Source of the DNA: Nautilus pompilius
Lineage: Eukaryota > Mollusca > Cephalopoda > Nautilida > Nautilidae
Reading direction: 5' to 3'
Length of the DNA stretch: 64,000 bases
NCBI GenBank assembly: GCA_018389105.1
Contig: JACATO010001009.1
Coordinates: forward strand, 1,470,501-1,534,500
The notes beneath the pieces were generated by a model, which worked only from the letters and a program-made list of their open reading frames with translations, did not search any database and had not been told where the DNA came from. The first letter of the stretch is position 1; each line of letters begins with the position of its first letter. The position numbers were made by a program, and so were the translations under genes. Positions 38,601-47,563 of this stretch are shown piece by piece.

Positions 38601-41600
38601 TCCAAGCAGACAATACTCTGAAGGAGAGTTTTAAGAATATGAAACTGACTGAATTATATGCATCACTCAGTACAGAGAAGTTTGGTAATTTGAAAAAGTT
38701 TGTCAGAAAATTGTGTGTATTCTTTGCTTCAACCTATATTTGTGAACAGACTTTCACATGTATGAACATTAACAAATCAAAGAACAGGTCTCTTCTAACA
38801 GACTCAATTTTGCACTCTTGTCTTGCGTATAACTACAAGCATGCTGAATCCTGACTACAACAAACTTGTGTGCAATTGTGTAAATCTCTTTAAGAATTTA
38901 ACTCTTCAGTAACATTTATGAAGCAACATAACATTAAATTCAGTTTTATCTGTTACTTTCTTTGTGTACCAAATAATACAGTTGTATGAATAATAATTGT
39001 ATTTTTGTGTGAAAATAACTTTTATTAAATTTATTATTTAGTAAATTTAGTTTTTTGCCAAATGTGGCCCACAAGAGACTTTACGGATGTTCCATGTGGC
39101 CCTCAGGGAGAAAAGTTTGCCCACCCTGGTTTAGATTCATTGTTCAAATTTTACACAGCTCAAAAATTAGCGATGTGATTTTAAATCAGGTCAGGATAGA
39201 AAGCTTCTAAAGAACTAAACAGAATGTATTTGGTTTTCTTATTCCCCATTCGTTCCATACAGTATGATTATATAACTAAGCAAATTACTCATTAGAGTAT
39301 TTGAATAAGTAAAATAAACATGCAGCATACTGTAGTAAACAAATGTTATTTGAAAAAGATTATCTAAATTTAATGCTACAAATTAATTATATGAGGCTCA
39401 AGAAAGCTGATGCCTGTTAGAATTTTCAGAATTAAAAAGAAAAATGTAACGCATGAAAAAAAGAAAATTAACCTATAGTTTCAAAAGTTTTTTTCTTATC
39501 TCAAAATTTCTCACACCCACCCACACACACAGAGAGAGAGACAGACAGACATGAGGGGTTTTGTTTTATAAAAGTATTATAGAATAGGAAATGGTATTAA
39601 TGCATATTATAAATATTTATTATTGGTTTCCTTTAATGAGAAAAAGATATAGCTTTTAAACAATGACAAAATTTATTTATATATAACTTTCAATTTCAAA
39701 CTAAATAATTTTTTTTAAAAAAAGAAAACTTAAATAGCTTAAAAACAAACCATTGTAAATCATCAGCTGTTTTGGTAACTTTATGCTTTGAGATTCCACT
39801 GTAATGTTGAAAGAAATTAACCATCTGCTGGTGACCAGATCCAGAAACTATGTTTTCTACCATGTCCAAAGGACCAGACTGTTTCTTTATCTGTAAAAGA
39901 AAATATTTTAAATCATTCATATATTTAAAAAAATTAAAATTACATTCATATGTACACTGAGTTGATTATATTGTGCATCATCTCTAATACAAATCTGCTA
40001 AAATATTTGACAGAATCAATTAAAACACAGCAGTGATCTGTAGTGAGAGAATAGGTGAGTTTTTCCCATTATACAATCCAACAGAAGCCCTCAACATATG
40101 TATATCTACATTATATTACATTAATAAACACAAAATAACCCATCTGATAATGAAAGCCATTTCACAAAGCAAGAAAACATTTCTATAAACTATGCTGCAT
40201 TTTTATAATTAGTAATTTTAGATATTGTCTTATTTATTCACTATTCAGAAGTAATAAATAATCATAAATACTGAAAATATTGAGCTAAATTGGTAATATA
40301 GAATGTACTTCATCTGACTTCAGGAATTTAAATCCATTAACTTAAAAAAAATTTTTTTTTATTACCTTATAAAAAATTTACTTCTCGTGGCATTAGTTAG
40401 CTGGTACTATAATAATACCGTAACATTTAGCCCATACCTGCATTAATCTAGAACAGAGCAGCAGAACAAATTCATGAATTATGGTGCATGTCTAAACAAC
40501 CAACTACTAACAAACAGACTTACTTCATAACACTTTTTTTGATAACTTCATTAATTTCAAAATTGAAATTCCAATAAATTCAAGAAAAATGTAATTGCTC
40601 TTCTGTCAAGAAGACTACAAGCAACTTTGTATGCATCATTGCTATGCAAGATAGTGTGCAGTATGGGGTTTGATGCCGCTACCTTTTTGTATTCTAACAA
40701 ATGCATGTGAGAAATAATTATTCTTACATTGATACTTCAGAAATACCCATATTTTATTTTTTAGCTCTTCTGTAGAAAGGGTGATATCAGAACCTATACA
40801 GAACACAATCTTGTATTTTTGAGGTTGCTTGTTGTTGTCTAGATGGAAGAGCTCTGGCCTTTCCATACATTTTTTAAAGGCATCATCAGTTTGAGTTTTC
40901 TGAAATTTCCTAAAAATTAACAAAGAAAATAATGATAAAAGATCTTTAGTTGTGGGGATTCTGAAGAATTGATATGAACAGTTAATTACTTCAATACATA
41001 TTTGACAATCTGATTAGTAATTTTATCACTGACAATCACAAATAGTAGTAATACACATTAAAACTTTGGATTTCAGTATTTCTCCAAGTTATAAGCTTCT
41101 TTGTTTTAATATAATAAACTCCATGTTCACAGACTTACATACATTTATCTCTTTTGATTCTGGTTCTGGTTCTGGTTCTGGTTTTGGTCCAGGTGATAAA
41201 TTCATGTTGCAAAGTCTTAAGCTCTTTCGTCTCTGAACTGACAGTATCTGCTTCCTAAAAATTTTCAAAATTAAAGACTTTAAAACAACTGTATTAAATT
41301 AAATATTCCTCAGAAAACAAGATTTTTTTAAGTTTCATTTTCAAATTAACTTGCAAAATTGTCTTTCCAAAATGTGTATCTATTTTTCTCGAGATAGTTT
41401 TACTTACTTGTGTTTCTGAGATTTAAGTAAAATTACATCGACAATAAAAAGAGCCTTAGCAGTGATAAACCTGAACTATGCTATTCCACTTATACTTCAA
41501 CTTTCAGTTCAGCTAAATCTGTTATACTAAACAATGCCCAGGGTGTGAATATCAAACTGGTTTACTACGGTTTGCCAACCTCAGTAATAAACCCCTACTC

Positions 41601-44600
41601 TTCCCCATTTTTCTCTGGTCACAAACAGAACTTTCTTTTCTAGGAAAAGGCTCCCTCTGTGGTAGGCAATAAGTGGCTTAGACCATTTGCTTCATCAGGT
41701 AATATCTGGCCAGGTCTCCCTACCCCAAGAATGTACCCCAATGATTCCCAATCTTTTTGTGTGTGTGACCCCCATTAACACAGTGACAAATTCTTGTGCC
41801 CTCAACTTTCAGCACCATCAGTGCAAAGTTGCAGGTATGCATGCTGTTAAAAGGGTACTCTCTCAGAATATTTAAAAGAGCAAAAAAAATACAGGTAAAA
41901 TAATGTAATTCTTGCATTCTAGACCACAGAATAATTGCATTTAAAGTGTTAGTGTGTAGCTGGGATATTGATGTCGTGCAGGCAAACAATATACTGTGAA
42001 AAAAAGAATATACATTATACCAATAGCAGTTGGAAATAATGATATGGGTCAGCTTCACAACTCTATCCCTTCTTGTGATCATATTTACAATCATAACTCC
42101 TAGTTTGAGAACCACTGATGTACACACACACAACCTAACCACACTGCTAATCTAAACTAAAGGACTTGAACAGAATTAGTGTTCTTAAGTTTATCATTTC
42201 ATCAAAAAGAATCTCAGATAAAGGTACAACCAACCTAGCACTCACTACCTATTCACCAAAAAATTTGATTCAAACTTTTTCACAACAACAAAAAAACTCA
42301 TCCCAATAAATAATTTTGAAAGTTTTTTTTGTTTTTTAAGAGCCACTTAGTTTCTATAAAATAGCACCAACTATTGACAGAGCTTTAATTTTTCCTTGTA
42401 ACAGAACAAATACAAAAAATACTTTTACAAATGTATAAGAAAAATAAAAAAGAGAAGCATACGTTTTTTTTCTTGGAGTCTTTTTTGGATTTTCCTAGAA
42501 AACAAATTTATAAATCTTTAGAGAAATTATTACAGATTAACACAGCAAAATATACAGGGTGTTCCTTAATCAACAGATTCAAATGAGCATTTCTCCATAA
42601 CACTGTCTCACCCAGTAATCTGTACTTTAAAAATTTACCATTACATAGTGTTACTGTGGTGACTGAAGGTAAAAGGTAAATGTTGACTCTAAAGGAACAA
42701 GTGGAATTATTCAAAGTTTGAGAATGCAGCAGAACTTGAAAAGCAGTGGCAAAGGAAAATGCACAGTGAACTTTCTGTTAAGAAAATGATCCTGTCAGTG
42801 AGTGTGTTTTGAGGAGACTGGATGTGCTGCTAGTTTATTTCATTTTGTAGCAACAAAACTTCTCTTGGTGTAGCCATAGTAACTGATCAAATGTGCATAT
42901 CAGCAGTGAAATACTAAGAATTTGGTCTCTAGATATATTTCCAATCATAATCCTATCAACAAATAAAAACTGTCAATAATTCCCAATAACTTTGAACGAA
43001 GTATTTTTGTCACAGTACATTTTAAACTGGTAGCAGAGCTGATTATGTCTATGTTCAAAATAATTTTCAATTTACTTTTTAACTTTATCCATAATTCTTT
43101 TGCTTGCTAACATCTAGAAAACTTTTAAAACCCATTTTTAATAATCTTTTTAAAAGAAATTTTTTTCTAATTTCAAATGTACATTTTGTCACTTTTTTGA
43201 TGACATTATTATATTAATCCTCAGTATCTCAAATGCCCCATTATTTAAAATGTTTATACTGGGTCTTTTCCAATCATTCCCTGTCTTATTTCTAACAAGG
43301 TCCCTCCCTCCGTGTTTCTGCACAACATACTATGAGTGATTATAATAAAAAGGAATCCTTTAAACCGAAAAACGAAACTGATTACCATAAATAAATTTTA
43401 TAAACCTAAAAACATTTACCATTGAAAAGCAGAGTTTAGAGATGAACTCAGCATTGTCCTTCATATTCTTCTCTCGCAATTTCTCATATGAATAAACTGC
43501 ACAATCCTAAAAAGGAAACAGCAAAGACATACATACATACATATATATATATATATCTTTAACAAGTGATTTTTAAAATAAAAATAAATATTTATATCAA
43601 CTTAAATTTTAAAATATAATAAACAAAAGGAAACCTTTTGTAACTGGAGAATTAACTGAAGTATTAAATAATTGACTAAAACAAGAAAAGTACAATTCAA
43701 ATAAACCACTTACATCGTGTTGTGCGCCATCAGTATCTGTTTCTGCTTCACTGCTGTCTTCGGTATTGAGATCAATCTTCCTAACCATCATTTGATGCTG
43801 CTCTTCCATTTTGATACTTCTATCCGCACTAGCACTCTCTGCTGTTAACTGGAAAATAATTAAAGACCAGTAACAATGGAAATTAATGCACGCATAGCAG
43901 ATAATCGTATTAAAGAATTTATTTTTTTCTTTTAAAAAAAAAAGATTAGATCAAATATTATCAAATAAGAAACCAACATAGCAATGTTATTAAATATTGT
44001 ACTGTTTTTTTCGTTGTAAACTAAAGTTCTGTTTTATTACAGTAGGTTTCTACCAGGCAAAATGGACATTAACAACAATAAAAATAATCTTATATTTACG
44101 AGCAGGTTGTAATCATCATAGAAAACCCCGGACTGACTAAGGAAACCTAAACAAAAGATCGGTTTACCTCTCAAAATGTTGATAAATAATTATGAACGAG
44201 TAAAAAACAAAACCTAACCTGACTTTCGCAGGTACAAACTATTCTTAATTTTGCTTATAATGAGACCAGTACAGTATTATACAGCAATCTACGAGTCTGA
44301 CTCCTTCTAACGGGTGGTCTAACCGTCTTCTTCTGGCAACATTCAAGACAAATTTAAGAGGGAGAGGAGGAAGGAGAGGGAAGAGGAGAGAGGAGAGAGA
44401 GAGAGAGGGGAAGAGGGAGAGGAGGAAGAGGGAGAGAGAGGGGAAGAGGAAGAGGAGGAGAGGAGGAAGGAGATGGAGAGGAGGAGGAGAGGAAGAGGAG
44501 GAGAGAGGAAGAGGAGGAGAGGAAGAGGAGAGAGAGAGAGGGGAAGAGGAGCAGAGGAGGAGGGAGAGAGGAAGAGGAAGAGGAAGAGGAGGAGGGAGAG

Positions 44601-45311
44601 AGGAAGAGGAAGAGGGAGAGAGAGAGGGGAAGAGGAGAAGGAAGAGAGGAGGAGGAGAGGAGAGGGGAGGAGGAGGAGAAGGAGAGAGGGGAAGAGGAGG
44701 AGGAGGGAGAGAGGAAGAGGAAGAGGGAGAGAGAGAGGGGGGAAGAGGAAGAGGAGAGGAGAGAGGGGAAAAGGAAGAGGGAGAAAGAGAGAGGGGAAGA
44801 GGAGGAGAGGAGGAGGAGAGGAGAGAGGGAGAGGGGAAGAGGAGGAGAGGAGAGAGAGAGGGGAGGGGAAGGGAAGAGGAGGAGGGAGGAGAGAGAGGGA
44901 GAGGAGGGAGGGGAGGAGGGGGAGAGAGGAAGAGAGAGAGAAAGAGGGAGGAGAGATGAGGGGGAAGAGGAAGAGGAGGAGAGGAAGGAGAGAGACAGGA
45001 AGAGGAAGAGGAGGATGGGAGAGAGAGAGGAAGAGGAAGAGGAGGAGAGGGAGAGGAGGAGAGAGGAAGAGGAGGAGAGAGAGGGAGAGGAGGAGCAAAA
45101 CCCGGCTGCCGCCTGTCAGGGTACAGGGAGACTCTCAGCTGATAGCAAGCAAACTGGCCGAAGTTGGCGACGCATCACCACCTACGACTAGACCAGTAGT
45201 AACAGACAGTATACGTACTTTCCTAATCTTTACTTGGGGTGTTCCACAATTCGGATAATGTTCCCCTTTCTCTTCCATTAGACGGCGGCCTCTCACTGCA
45301 GAGTTTTCCAT
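26469..45311 (-). CDS. WDR76: WDR76 orthologue, WD-repeat DNA-associated protein (14 coding exons)
   Basis: Coding exons: 45311-45234, 43848-43714, 43506-43420, 42494-42463, 41254-41143, 40899-40747, 39890-39751, 35427-35274, 34195-34037, 33870-33752, 33318-33217, 32877-32731, 29458-29356, 26618-26469. All borders are AG/GT and all phases agree; 1671 nt, 556 residues. Order: acidic N-terminus (ETDTDGAQHD), YSYEKLREKNMKDNAEF, basic PKKTPRKK with QRRKSLRL, GPLDM (205-209), then the propeller from about 260 to the end (VVPERIFSIVIHP; KWGNVGLWD; SYDGTLR; RTVSIHPSQKQYFITA; AYFSPLTG; GRWLTAFRALWHP; SSLNTIHPTQNILAGGNASG). This is the WDR76/CMR1 order, known from nuclear DNA-damage-linked, histone- and ubiquitin-linked complexes. 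Human WDR76 is a little longer (626). The first exon and one cassette are least certain. Confidence 0.9.
26619..29355. other. WDR76 intron 13
   Basis: 2.7 kb. It holds the Tigger fragment at 28081-28900. Near 27063 a GATGTCAAACATTCAACCCACGG-like phrase looks like an eroded hAT terminus. The rest is AT-rich without recognised content. Confidence 0.7.
28081..28900 (+). pseudogene. Tigger/Jerky-like transposase fragment in a WDR76 intron
   Basis: It starts MPSNRCKSDSTECN at 28081. After an internal gap, VCDLKNH and EKILTFYADSE (28220-28275) are the end of the pogo helix-turn-helix region. CASLDKVL, then EGIAISGE and KAKEF (28320-28420) belong to the CENP-B-type DNA-binding domain. GEKLSVDKEATENFV and NLSPEQIYNADETGLF (28519-28643) lead into the DDE domain with its first Asp (NADETG). 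Stops and frameshifts occur throughout, and the catalytic end is decayed. It lies antisense to WDR76. Confidence 0.85.
29356..29458 (-). CDS. WDR76: WDR76 exon 13
   Basis: 103 nt, acceptor TTTTCTTTCAG, donor GTGAGT. It encodes HNNQVGRWLTAFRALWHP and AREDVFVVGSMTHPRK, the GRWL...GSM-HPR segment diagnostic for WDR76. Confidence 0.93.
30668..31718 (+). mobile_element. Decayed mariner, copy 3, antisense in WDR76 intron 12
   Basis: The ends AGTTGTTACAAAAGTTTTGT and (inverted) GATTGTTACAAAAGTTTTGT are flanked by TA at 30666-30667 and 31719-31720. At 1051 bp it is shorter than copy 1, mainly through loss inside the transposase. It belongs to the same family as the copies at 2.1 and 20.9 kb. Confidence 0.92.
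30855..31587 (+). pseudogene. Mariner transposase pseudogene (copy 3)
   Basis: The ATG at 30855 opens MDRKVFGAVLVHEFKPGHKT, then CTVQRW. About 40 bases are missing before the linker, and the reading shifts frame. The EIAGEFNVSTATVS helix is interrupted by a stop, and a large gap removes the first catalytic block. The NACPHDSSET and HPAHSPDLSPTDHHLFKHL blocks of the D,D34D domain remain in two frames at 31370-31490. Inactive. Confidence 0.88.
32430..32451. repeat. GT microsatellite in WDR76 intron 12
   Basis: An uninterrupted (GT)11 run following a short GAT repeat. Confidence 0.95.
32731..32877 (-). CDS. WDR76: WDR76 exon 12
   Basis: 147 nt, acceptor TTTATCTTGCAG, donor GTATGA. It encodes NIVLWDCRYLKDKPCK and SRMVDSAYFSPLTGKYI, giving a canonical WD (VLWD) and the AYFSPLTG motif shared with vertebrate WDR76. 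Confidence 0.93.
33217..33318 (-). CDS. WDR76: WDR76 exon 11
   Basis: 102 nt. It encodes IKAVAKFLASSKSLRTVSIH and PSQKQYFITAAADG, a propeller blade. The donor is GG|GTAAGT, with the split Gly completed by exon 12. Confidence 0.92.
33752..33870 (-). CDS. WDR76: WDR76 exon 10
   Basis: 119 nt. It encodes VYSTQEEDVQLRNFDFLSPE and SQSDGYVATVDMRIN; SF/NFDFL and the V-D-R end of the blade match the family. The acceptor is TTTCTTCTTCAG. Confidence 0.92.
34037..34195 (-). CDS. WDR76: WDR76 exon 9
   Basis: 159 nt. The acceptor TGTATTTAG at 34197-34196 is chosen over a CAG six bases on because only it keeps phase 0 with exon 8. It encodes SSGNSQDAKVIYSPHTLPVN, CLSFLPDYHNRLLSCSYDG and TLRCIHFEKQVFDE; SYDGTLRC is a family hallmark. 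Confidence 0.92.
35274..35427 (-). CDS. WDR76: WDR76 exon 8 (first propeller blade)
   Basis: 154 nt. The acceptor CTCTTGATAG is the only nearby AG that keeps phase with exon 7. It encodes SKVVPERIFSIVIHPTESK and GAGSKWGNVGLWDV, the conserved entry to the WDR76 propeller. Confidence 0.93.
37089..38854 (+). pseudogene. hAT transposase pseudogene (GTF2IRD2/ZBED-like, Charlie type)
   Basis: The ATG at 37089 gives MSATKTTKNRK. After a frameshift a BED-type finger reads VCLICHNSVAVFKEYNLKRH. VLAYKITKHNKVF and AISQNL follow. SLALDESTDIQDITQLLVF and SSITTDGAPALTGK (37610-37860) contain the catalytic-core Asp residues. 38069-38854 is open for 261 codons, through the HLREEILLFLEMK segment to the dimerisation end (STYICEQTFTCMNINKSKNR). 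Damage consists of a frameshift near 37165, a stop after EVEF, a frameshift near 37540 and a G15 run at 38018-38032 that shifts frame between INLI and LNHRQF. The family also contributed the transposase-like part of vertebrate GTF2IRD2. Confidence 0.93.
38018..38032. repeat. Poly-G run (G15) inside the hAT transposase
   Basis: Fifteen consecutive G replace what should be one or two codons between the INLI and LNHRQF segments. It is either a real slippage expansion or an assembly/sequencing artefact. Confidence 0.9.
39751..39890 (-). CDS. WDR76: WDR76 exon 7
   Basis: 140 nt, acceptor TCTTTTACAG, donor G|GTTTGT (weaker). It encodes IKKQSGPLDMVENIVSG and NFFQHYSGISKHKVTKTADD. The GPLDM motif and the following FF/F-L-H-SGIS region correspond to the linker before the propeller in WDR76. 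Confidence 0.9.
39891..40746. other. WDR76 intron 6
   Basis: 856 bases of AT-rich sequence, nothing recognised. Confidence 0.6.
40747..40899 (-). CDS. WDR76: Possible extra (cassette) exon of WDR76
   Basis: An open minus-strand segment starting after an AATTTCAG acceptor and ending at GG|GTATTT is exactly 51 codons, phase 0 at both borders, so it can be included or skipped without changing frame. It encodes TDDAFKKCMERPELFHL and YKIVFCIGSDITLSTEELKN, protein-like and acidic/basic. I know of no counterpart in vertebrate WDR76 between the RRKSLRL and GPLDM regions. An alternative acceptor TTAATTTTTAG 11 bases upstream would break the frame. It could be a lineage-specific exon or a chance open stretch. 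Confidence 0.5.
41143..41254 (-). CDS. WDR76: WDR76 exon 5
   Basis: 112 nt. In the frame dictated by exon 4 it reads QILSVQRRKSLRLCNMNLSP then a PEPEPEPE run coded by a GGTTCT hexamer repeat on the plus strand. RR(K/S)S-x-RL matches the conserved basic motif of the family. The donor AAT|GTATGT is used rather than the stronger-looking GTAAGT four bases on, because only the former preserves phase. Confidence 0.85.
41739..42119. mobile_element. hAT-like MITE in WDR76 intron 4
   Basis: The left end ATGATTCCCAATCTTTTTG and the right end, inverted, CATCAGTGGTTCTCAAACTA resemble each other and the common hAT terminus CA(G)TGGTTC(C/T)CAAAC. About 380 bp, without coding content. The target duplication is not clear. 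Confidence 0.5.
42463..42494 (-). CDS. WDR76: WDR76 exon 4 (32-nt microexon)
   Basis: A TTGTTTTCTAG acceptor and GTATGC donor enclose ENPKKTPRKK. The lysine-rich stretch and its place before the RRKSLRL motif correspond to the basic segment of WDR76. Skipping it would throw exon 5 out of frame. Confidence 0.75.
42552..42900 (+). pseudogene. Fragment resembling a helix-turn-helix transposase start
   Basis: From CAGGGTGTTCC at about 42556 the sequence looks like the end of a DDE transposon. 42680-42770 reads MLTLKEQVELFK, a frame break, CSRT and KAVAKE, the pattern of an N-terminal helix-turn-helix in arthropod-type DDE transposases. Too short for family assignment. Confidence 0.3.
43420..43506 (-). 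CDS. WDR76: WDR76 exon 3
   Basis: 87 nt, acceptor TTCCTTTTTAG, donor GTAAAT. It encodes DCAVYSYEKLREKNMKDNAE and FISKLCFSM. Y-E-x-L/R-x-x-N-x-x-(D/E)NA-(E/D)F is the conserved N-terminal helix of the family. Confidence 0.9.
43714..43848 (-). CDS. WDR76: WDR76 exon 2
   Basis: 135 nt, acceptor TATTTTCCAG, donor GTAAGT. It encodes KIDLNTEDSSEAETDTDG in an acidic low-complexity region preceding the conserved helix, as in vertebrate WDR76. An internal ATG (MEEQHQMM at about 43807) could serve as start if exon 1 is wrong. Confidence 0.85.
44353..45095. repeat. 745-bp polypurine tract (GA/GGA-rich) in WDR76 intron 1
   Basis: The plus strand is almost entirely A and G in GAGGAGAGGAAGAGG-type mixtures; only a handful of pyrimidines break it. 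The long plus and minus frames across it (about 250 codons of R/E/G/K or L/S/P) are products of composition, not genes. WDR76 is transcribed through it so that its RNA is pyrimidine-rich. Confidence 0.97.
45234..45311 (-). CDS. WDR76: Probable WDR76 exon 1 (start codon)
   Basis: The ATG at 45311-45309 begins MENSAVRGRRLMEEKGEHY and NCGTPQ; the donor CAA|GTAAAG is phase 0 and joins exon 2 in frame. A TTATCTTTTAG acceptor-like site lies 54 bases upstream of the ATG, so a 5' UTR intron is possible. No sequence conservation supports this exon; it rests on position and phase. Confidence 0.5.
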
Positions 45312-47563
45312 TTTAAAACTGTCGACGAATTTGTCTGCAAAATCTGGGGCCCCCCCTCTAAAAGATAACAAAAAAAAAATAATATACAAATTATTATATG
45401 TTATAGATTAAGTTTTAAACGATATTTCAAACCCCTATAAAACATTTAATTTTAAATAAAAACGTTTCAATTTTCAGTATTAAAGTTACTTTTTGTTGTA
45501 AATTACGTATGCGACTATATGTAACCCTGACTTCAGGCTTTACTTCGATGTTTGCTTCTTTTTTCCTTCAGTTTTTATGAGCAGCCCTGGACAAAAATAA
45601 CCCCCAAAAATACACTCTGTGCTCCACAATACAGAACCCAAACGTAAAAAAAAAAAAAAAAAAAATAAATGCCTTATATTCCTGTTAACAAGTTTATGCT
45701 TACACAGACTGCTCCCCGCCTCCCATTACAAATAATGACAGCTCCCCTCCTCTCCCAACCTTCTCTGCCACTCTGGACTTTGCAGTTTTGTGTTCTGAAT
45801 AGGCAAACCTCCAAGTGATGGCAGCGGTGAGGTGGGGGGGGGGGGGGGGTTAAATACATTCGAATCCCGGCCATTTACCTGGTGTTGGCTGCTAAATGCC
45901 TTACCGATCGTCGGTGGATTATCGGTGATTGTTTTCCCTACGTCGCACCTTGACGAAAATCCGATTATAACAGGGTAAGCCTAAGGGCAATTCTTGTTGT
46001 CAGACTCTCTTAACCTGCATTATCCCAATAACTGACTACATGTAGTAAAAAATATAAATGCTTTTTTTTTTAATTACAATTTTTATTTTACATTAAAAAA
46101 AATAATTAGTCTACATCTAAAGTTTGTAAATATATATTACTTAATGGGCATCTTTAAGAGCTTTTTAAAATATTCCAATCTGATAACATGTGGGTGTCCC
46201 TGATGTCAGTTATATACCCTGTGGTGTCTTGAGGCTACGTCAGTTGCTTGTGGAACACTGTTCAAAGTGATTTGTTCATTTGTCTCTTCTACTCATTGCT
46301 GTACTTTTTCAGTCAGTCTTTTCCTTGGACTGGCTTATACTCCAGATCAACTTATCTATGGATAGAGTCATTGAAATTGCTTTAATGAAAACTGGCAGTG
46401 TGTTATTTTCTGAAATAAACTATAAAATTGTTCATTTAAACAGACTATAGAATTTATTGTCAAGAACATTTGCCAATTGGGTGACCAAAGCATGCAAAAT
46501 TATCCAAGCACTTTTGTTCTCCAATTAAGTTCTATCTATCCTTTAAAATCCCTTTTATATGTATAAATACCCCAAACAAATCCTCTACATCTTAAAATAG
46601 CTTCTGTAAAGTCATGCAAATTGTACACGGACGCTTTTAAACTGGTAGTTGTTAAGTTTGCTAAAGGAACTGGGTTAATATGGCCAAGCACACAATATAC
46701 AGTGTCGGTGAGACTAAAGACCAAAAAGATTGCAACTGATGATCACTCACTGTCTTTATGTTTCTTTACATATCTTCCTTTCTTTCACTGGTATACAGTA
46801 TTCACCAAGGTGGCTTCTCCAGAAGTGTGTACCATGTTATCCAATCAAAGAACAGACCAGCATACTGAGTTTCATGTTGGCTTAGTTGTGAACCTCAAAT
46901 GTCAAACAACTTGAAACCAAACTGAATATCAGTTTGTGCTATCAAAAATGAAATTGAGTTGAATTTCTGAATTGAGTGTGCTATAATATCTCATAAATCA
47001 AATAAAATTGTCAGAGATATAAAACTGACGTGTGGCATGTTTGACTTTTTAAAATAGGTGATTCAACACCGCAAATGGCATTGGGAGGGATCACCTGGTG
47101 ATCACTGATGTCAAACAGTGCACATTTGATACCGGAACAAATAATAATGTTTGCAGTTTGTTTCAAATATTTCTCCATGGTTACAAACAAACATGTTCAA
47201 AAACTATTTCAACACCTTATTTATCTGAAAGATTGTCCCACAAAGTAATTCAATGATATGCAAAAACAGTTAATTAATATTCATGAGCCTGAAAGTACAA
47301 TAAACAGATAGCAATGTGTTATGAAGTTGTTGACATTGTTTTGACAAGTTGAAGTCTGGCTAACCACTGTAGTTGATCTAACTTTGTCTTATAGTTATCT
47401 ATCTATGAATGAAGGAAAGGAAAATGGGGAAAATTAGCTAAATCGATTTAAAAGCCAACAATAGGATTTATTAATCAAGAGTTTAAATTCTTGTTTATTT
47501 GTTTGCTTATTTAATTATTTGGATTTTAGGATAAATACAGTATAAATATAGGACATATAAATA
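45312..47563. other. Upstream flank of WDR76
   Basis: No gene seen in 2.2 kb. It contains an A17-type run at 45650-45665, a G16 run at 45834-45849, a tRNA-like promoter phrase (separate entry) and AT-rich sequence. The frame at 46621-46914 begins YTDAFKLVVVKFAKGTG, slightly reminiscent of a pogo-type helix-turn-helix, but is too short to call. A WDR76 promoter should lie in the first few hundred bases; no TATA box or CpG cluster stands out. Confidence 0.4.
45815..45965 (+). repeat. Possible tRNA-derived SINE head
   Basis: GATGGCAGCGGTGAGG at 45818 resembles a pol III A box, and ATTCGAATCCCGG at 45859 resembles a B box, about 38 bases apart, as in tRNAs. A G16 run sits between them. No tRNA fold could be closed, and no second copy was found in the window, so this is tentative. 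Confidence 0.25.

Larger units (their letters stand above)
36866..39136 (+). mobile_element. hAT element with perfect 8-bp target duplication
   Basis: The element is 36874-39128 (2255 bp). GTTTAGAT flanks it on both sides (36866-36873 and 39129-39136), the 8-bp duplication typical of hAT. Its ends CAGGGGTGGGCAAACTATGG and (inverted) CAGGGTGGGCAAACTTTTCT form terminal repeats differing by one G near the tip. The internal GGCC-rich phrases near each end are also shared. It sits antisense in WDR76 intron 7. Confidence 0.96.
35428..39750. other. WDR76 intron 7
   Basis: 4.3 kb, the largest WDR76 intron here. It contains the hAT element at 36874-39128. The interval 36360-36760 has a less AT-rich segment with minus and plus frames that I could not assign. 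Confidence 0.7.

Noticed and set aside
41900..42142. 140-codon minus frame over the MITE
   Set aside because: It spans the inverted-end element and intron sequence and has no protein features.
44343..45258. Two open frames of about 250 codons across the GA-rich tract
   Set aside because: They are produced by the purine composition, which lacks stop codons in several frames; the peptides are only R/E/G/K or L/S/P.
46621..46914. Frame starting YTDAFKLVVVKFAKGTG
   Set aside because: Slight resemblance to a pogo-type helix-turn-helix, but no continuation of the domain and no element ends.
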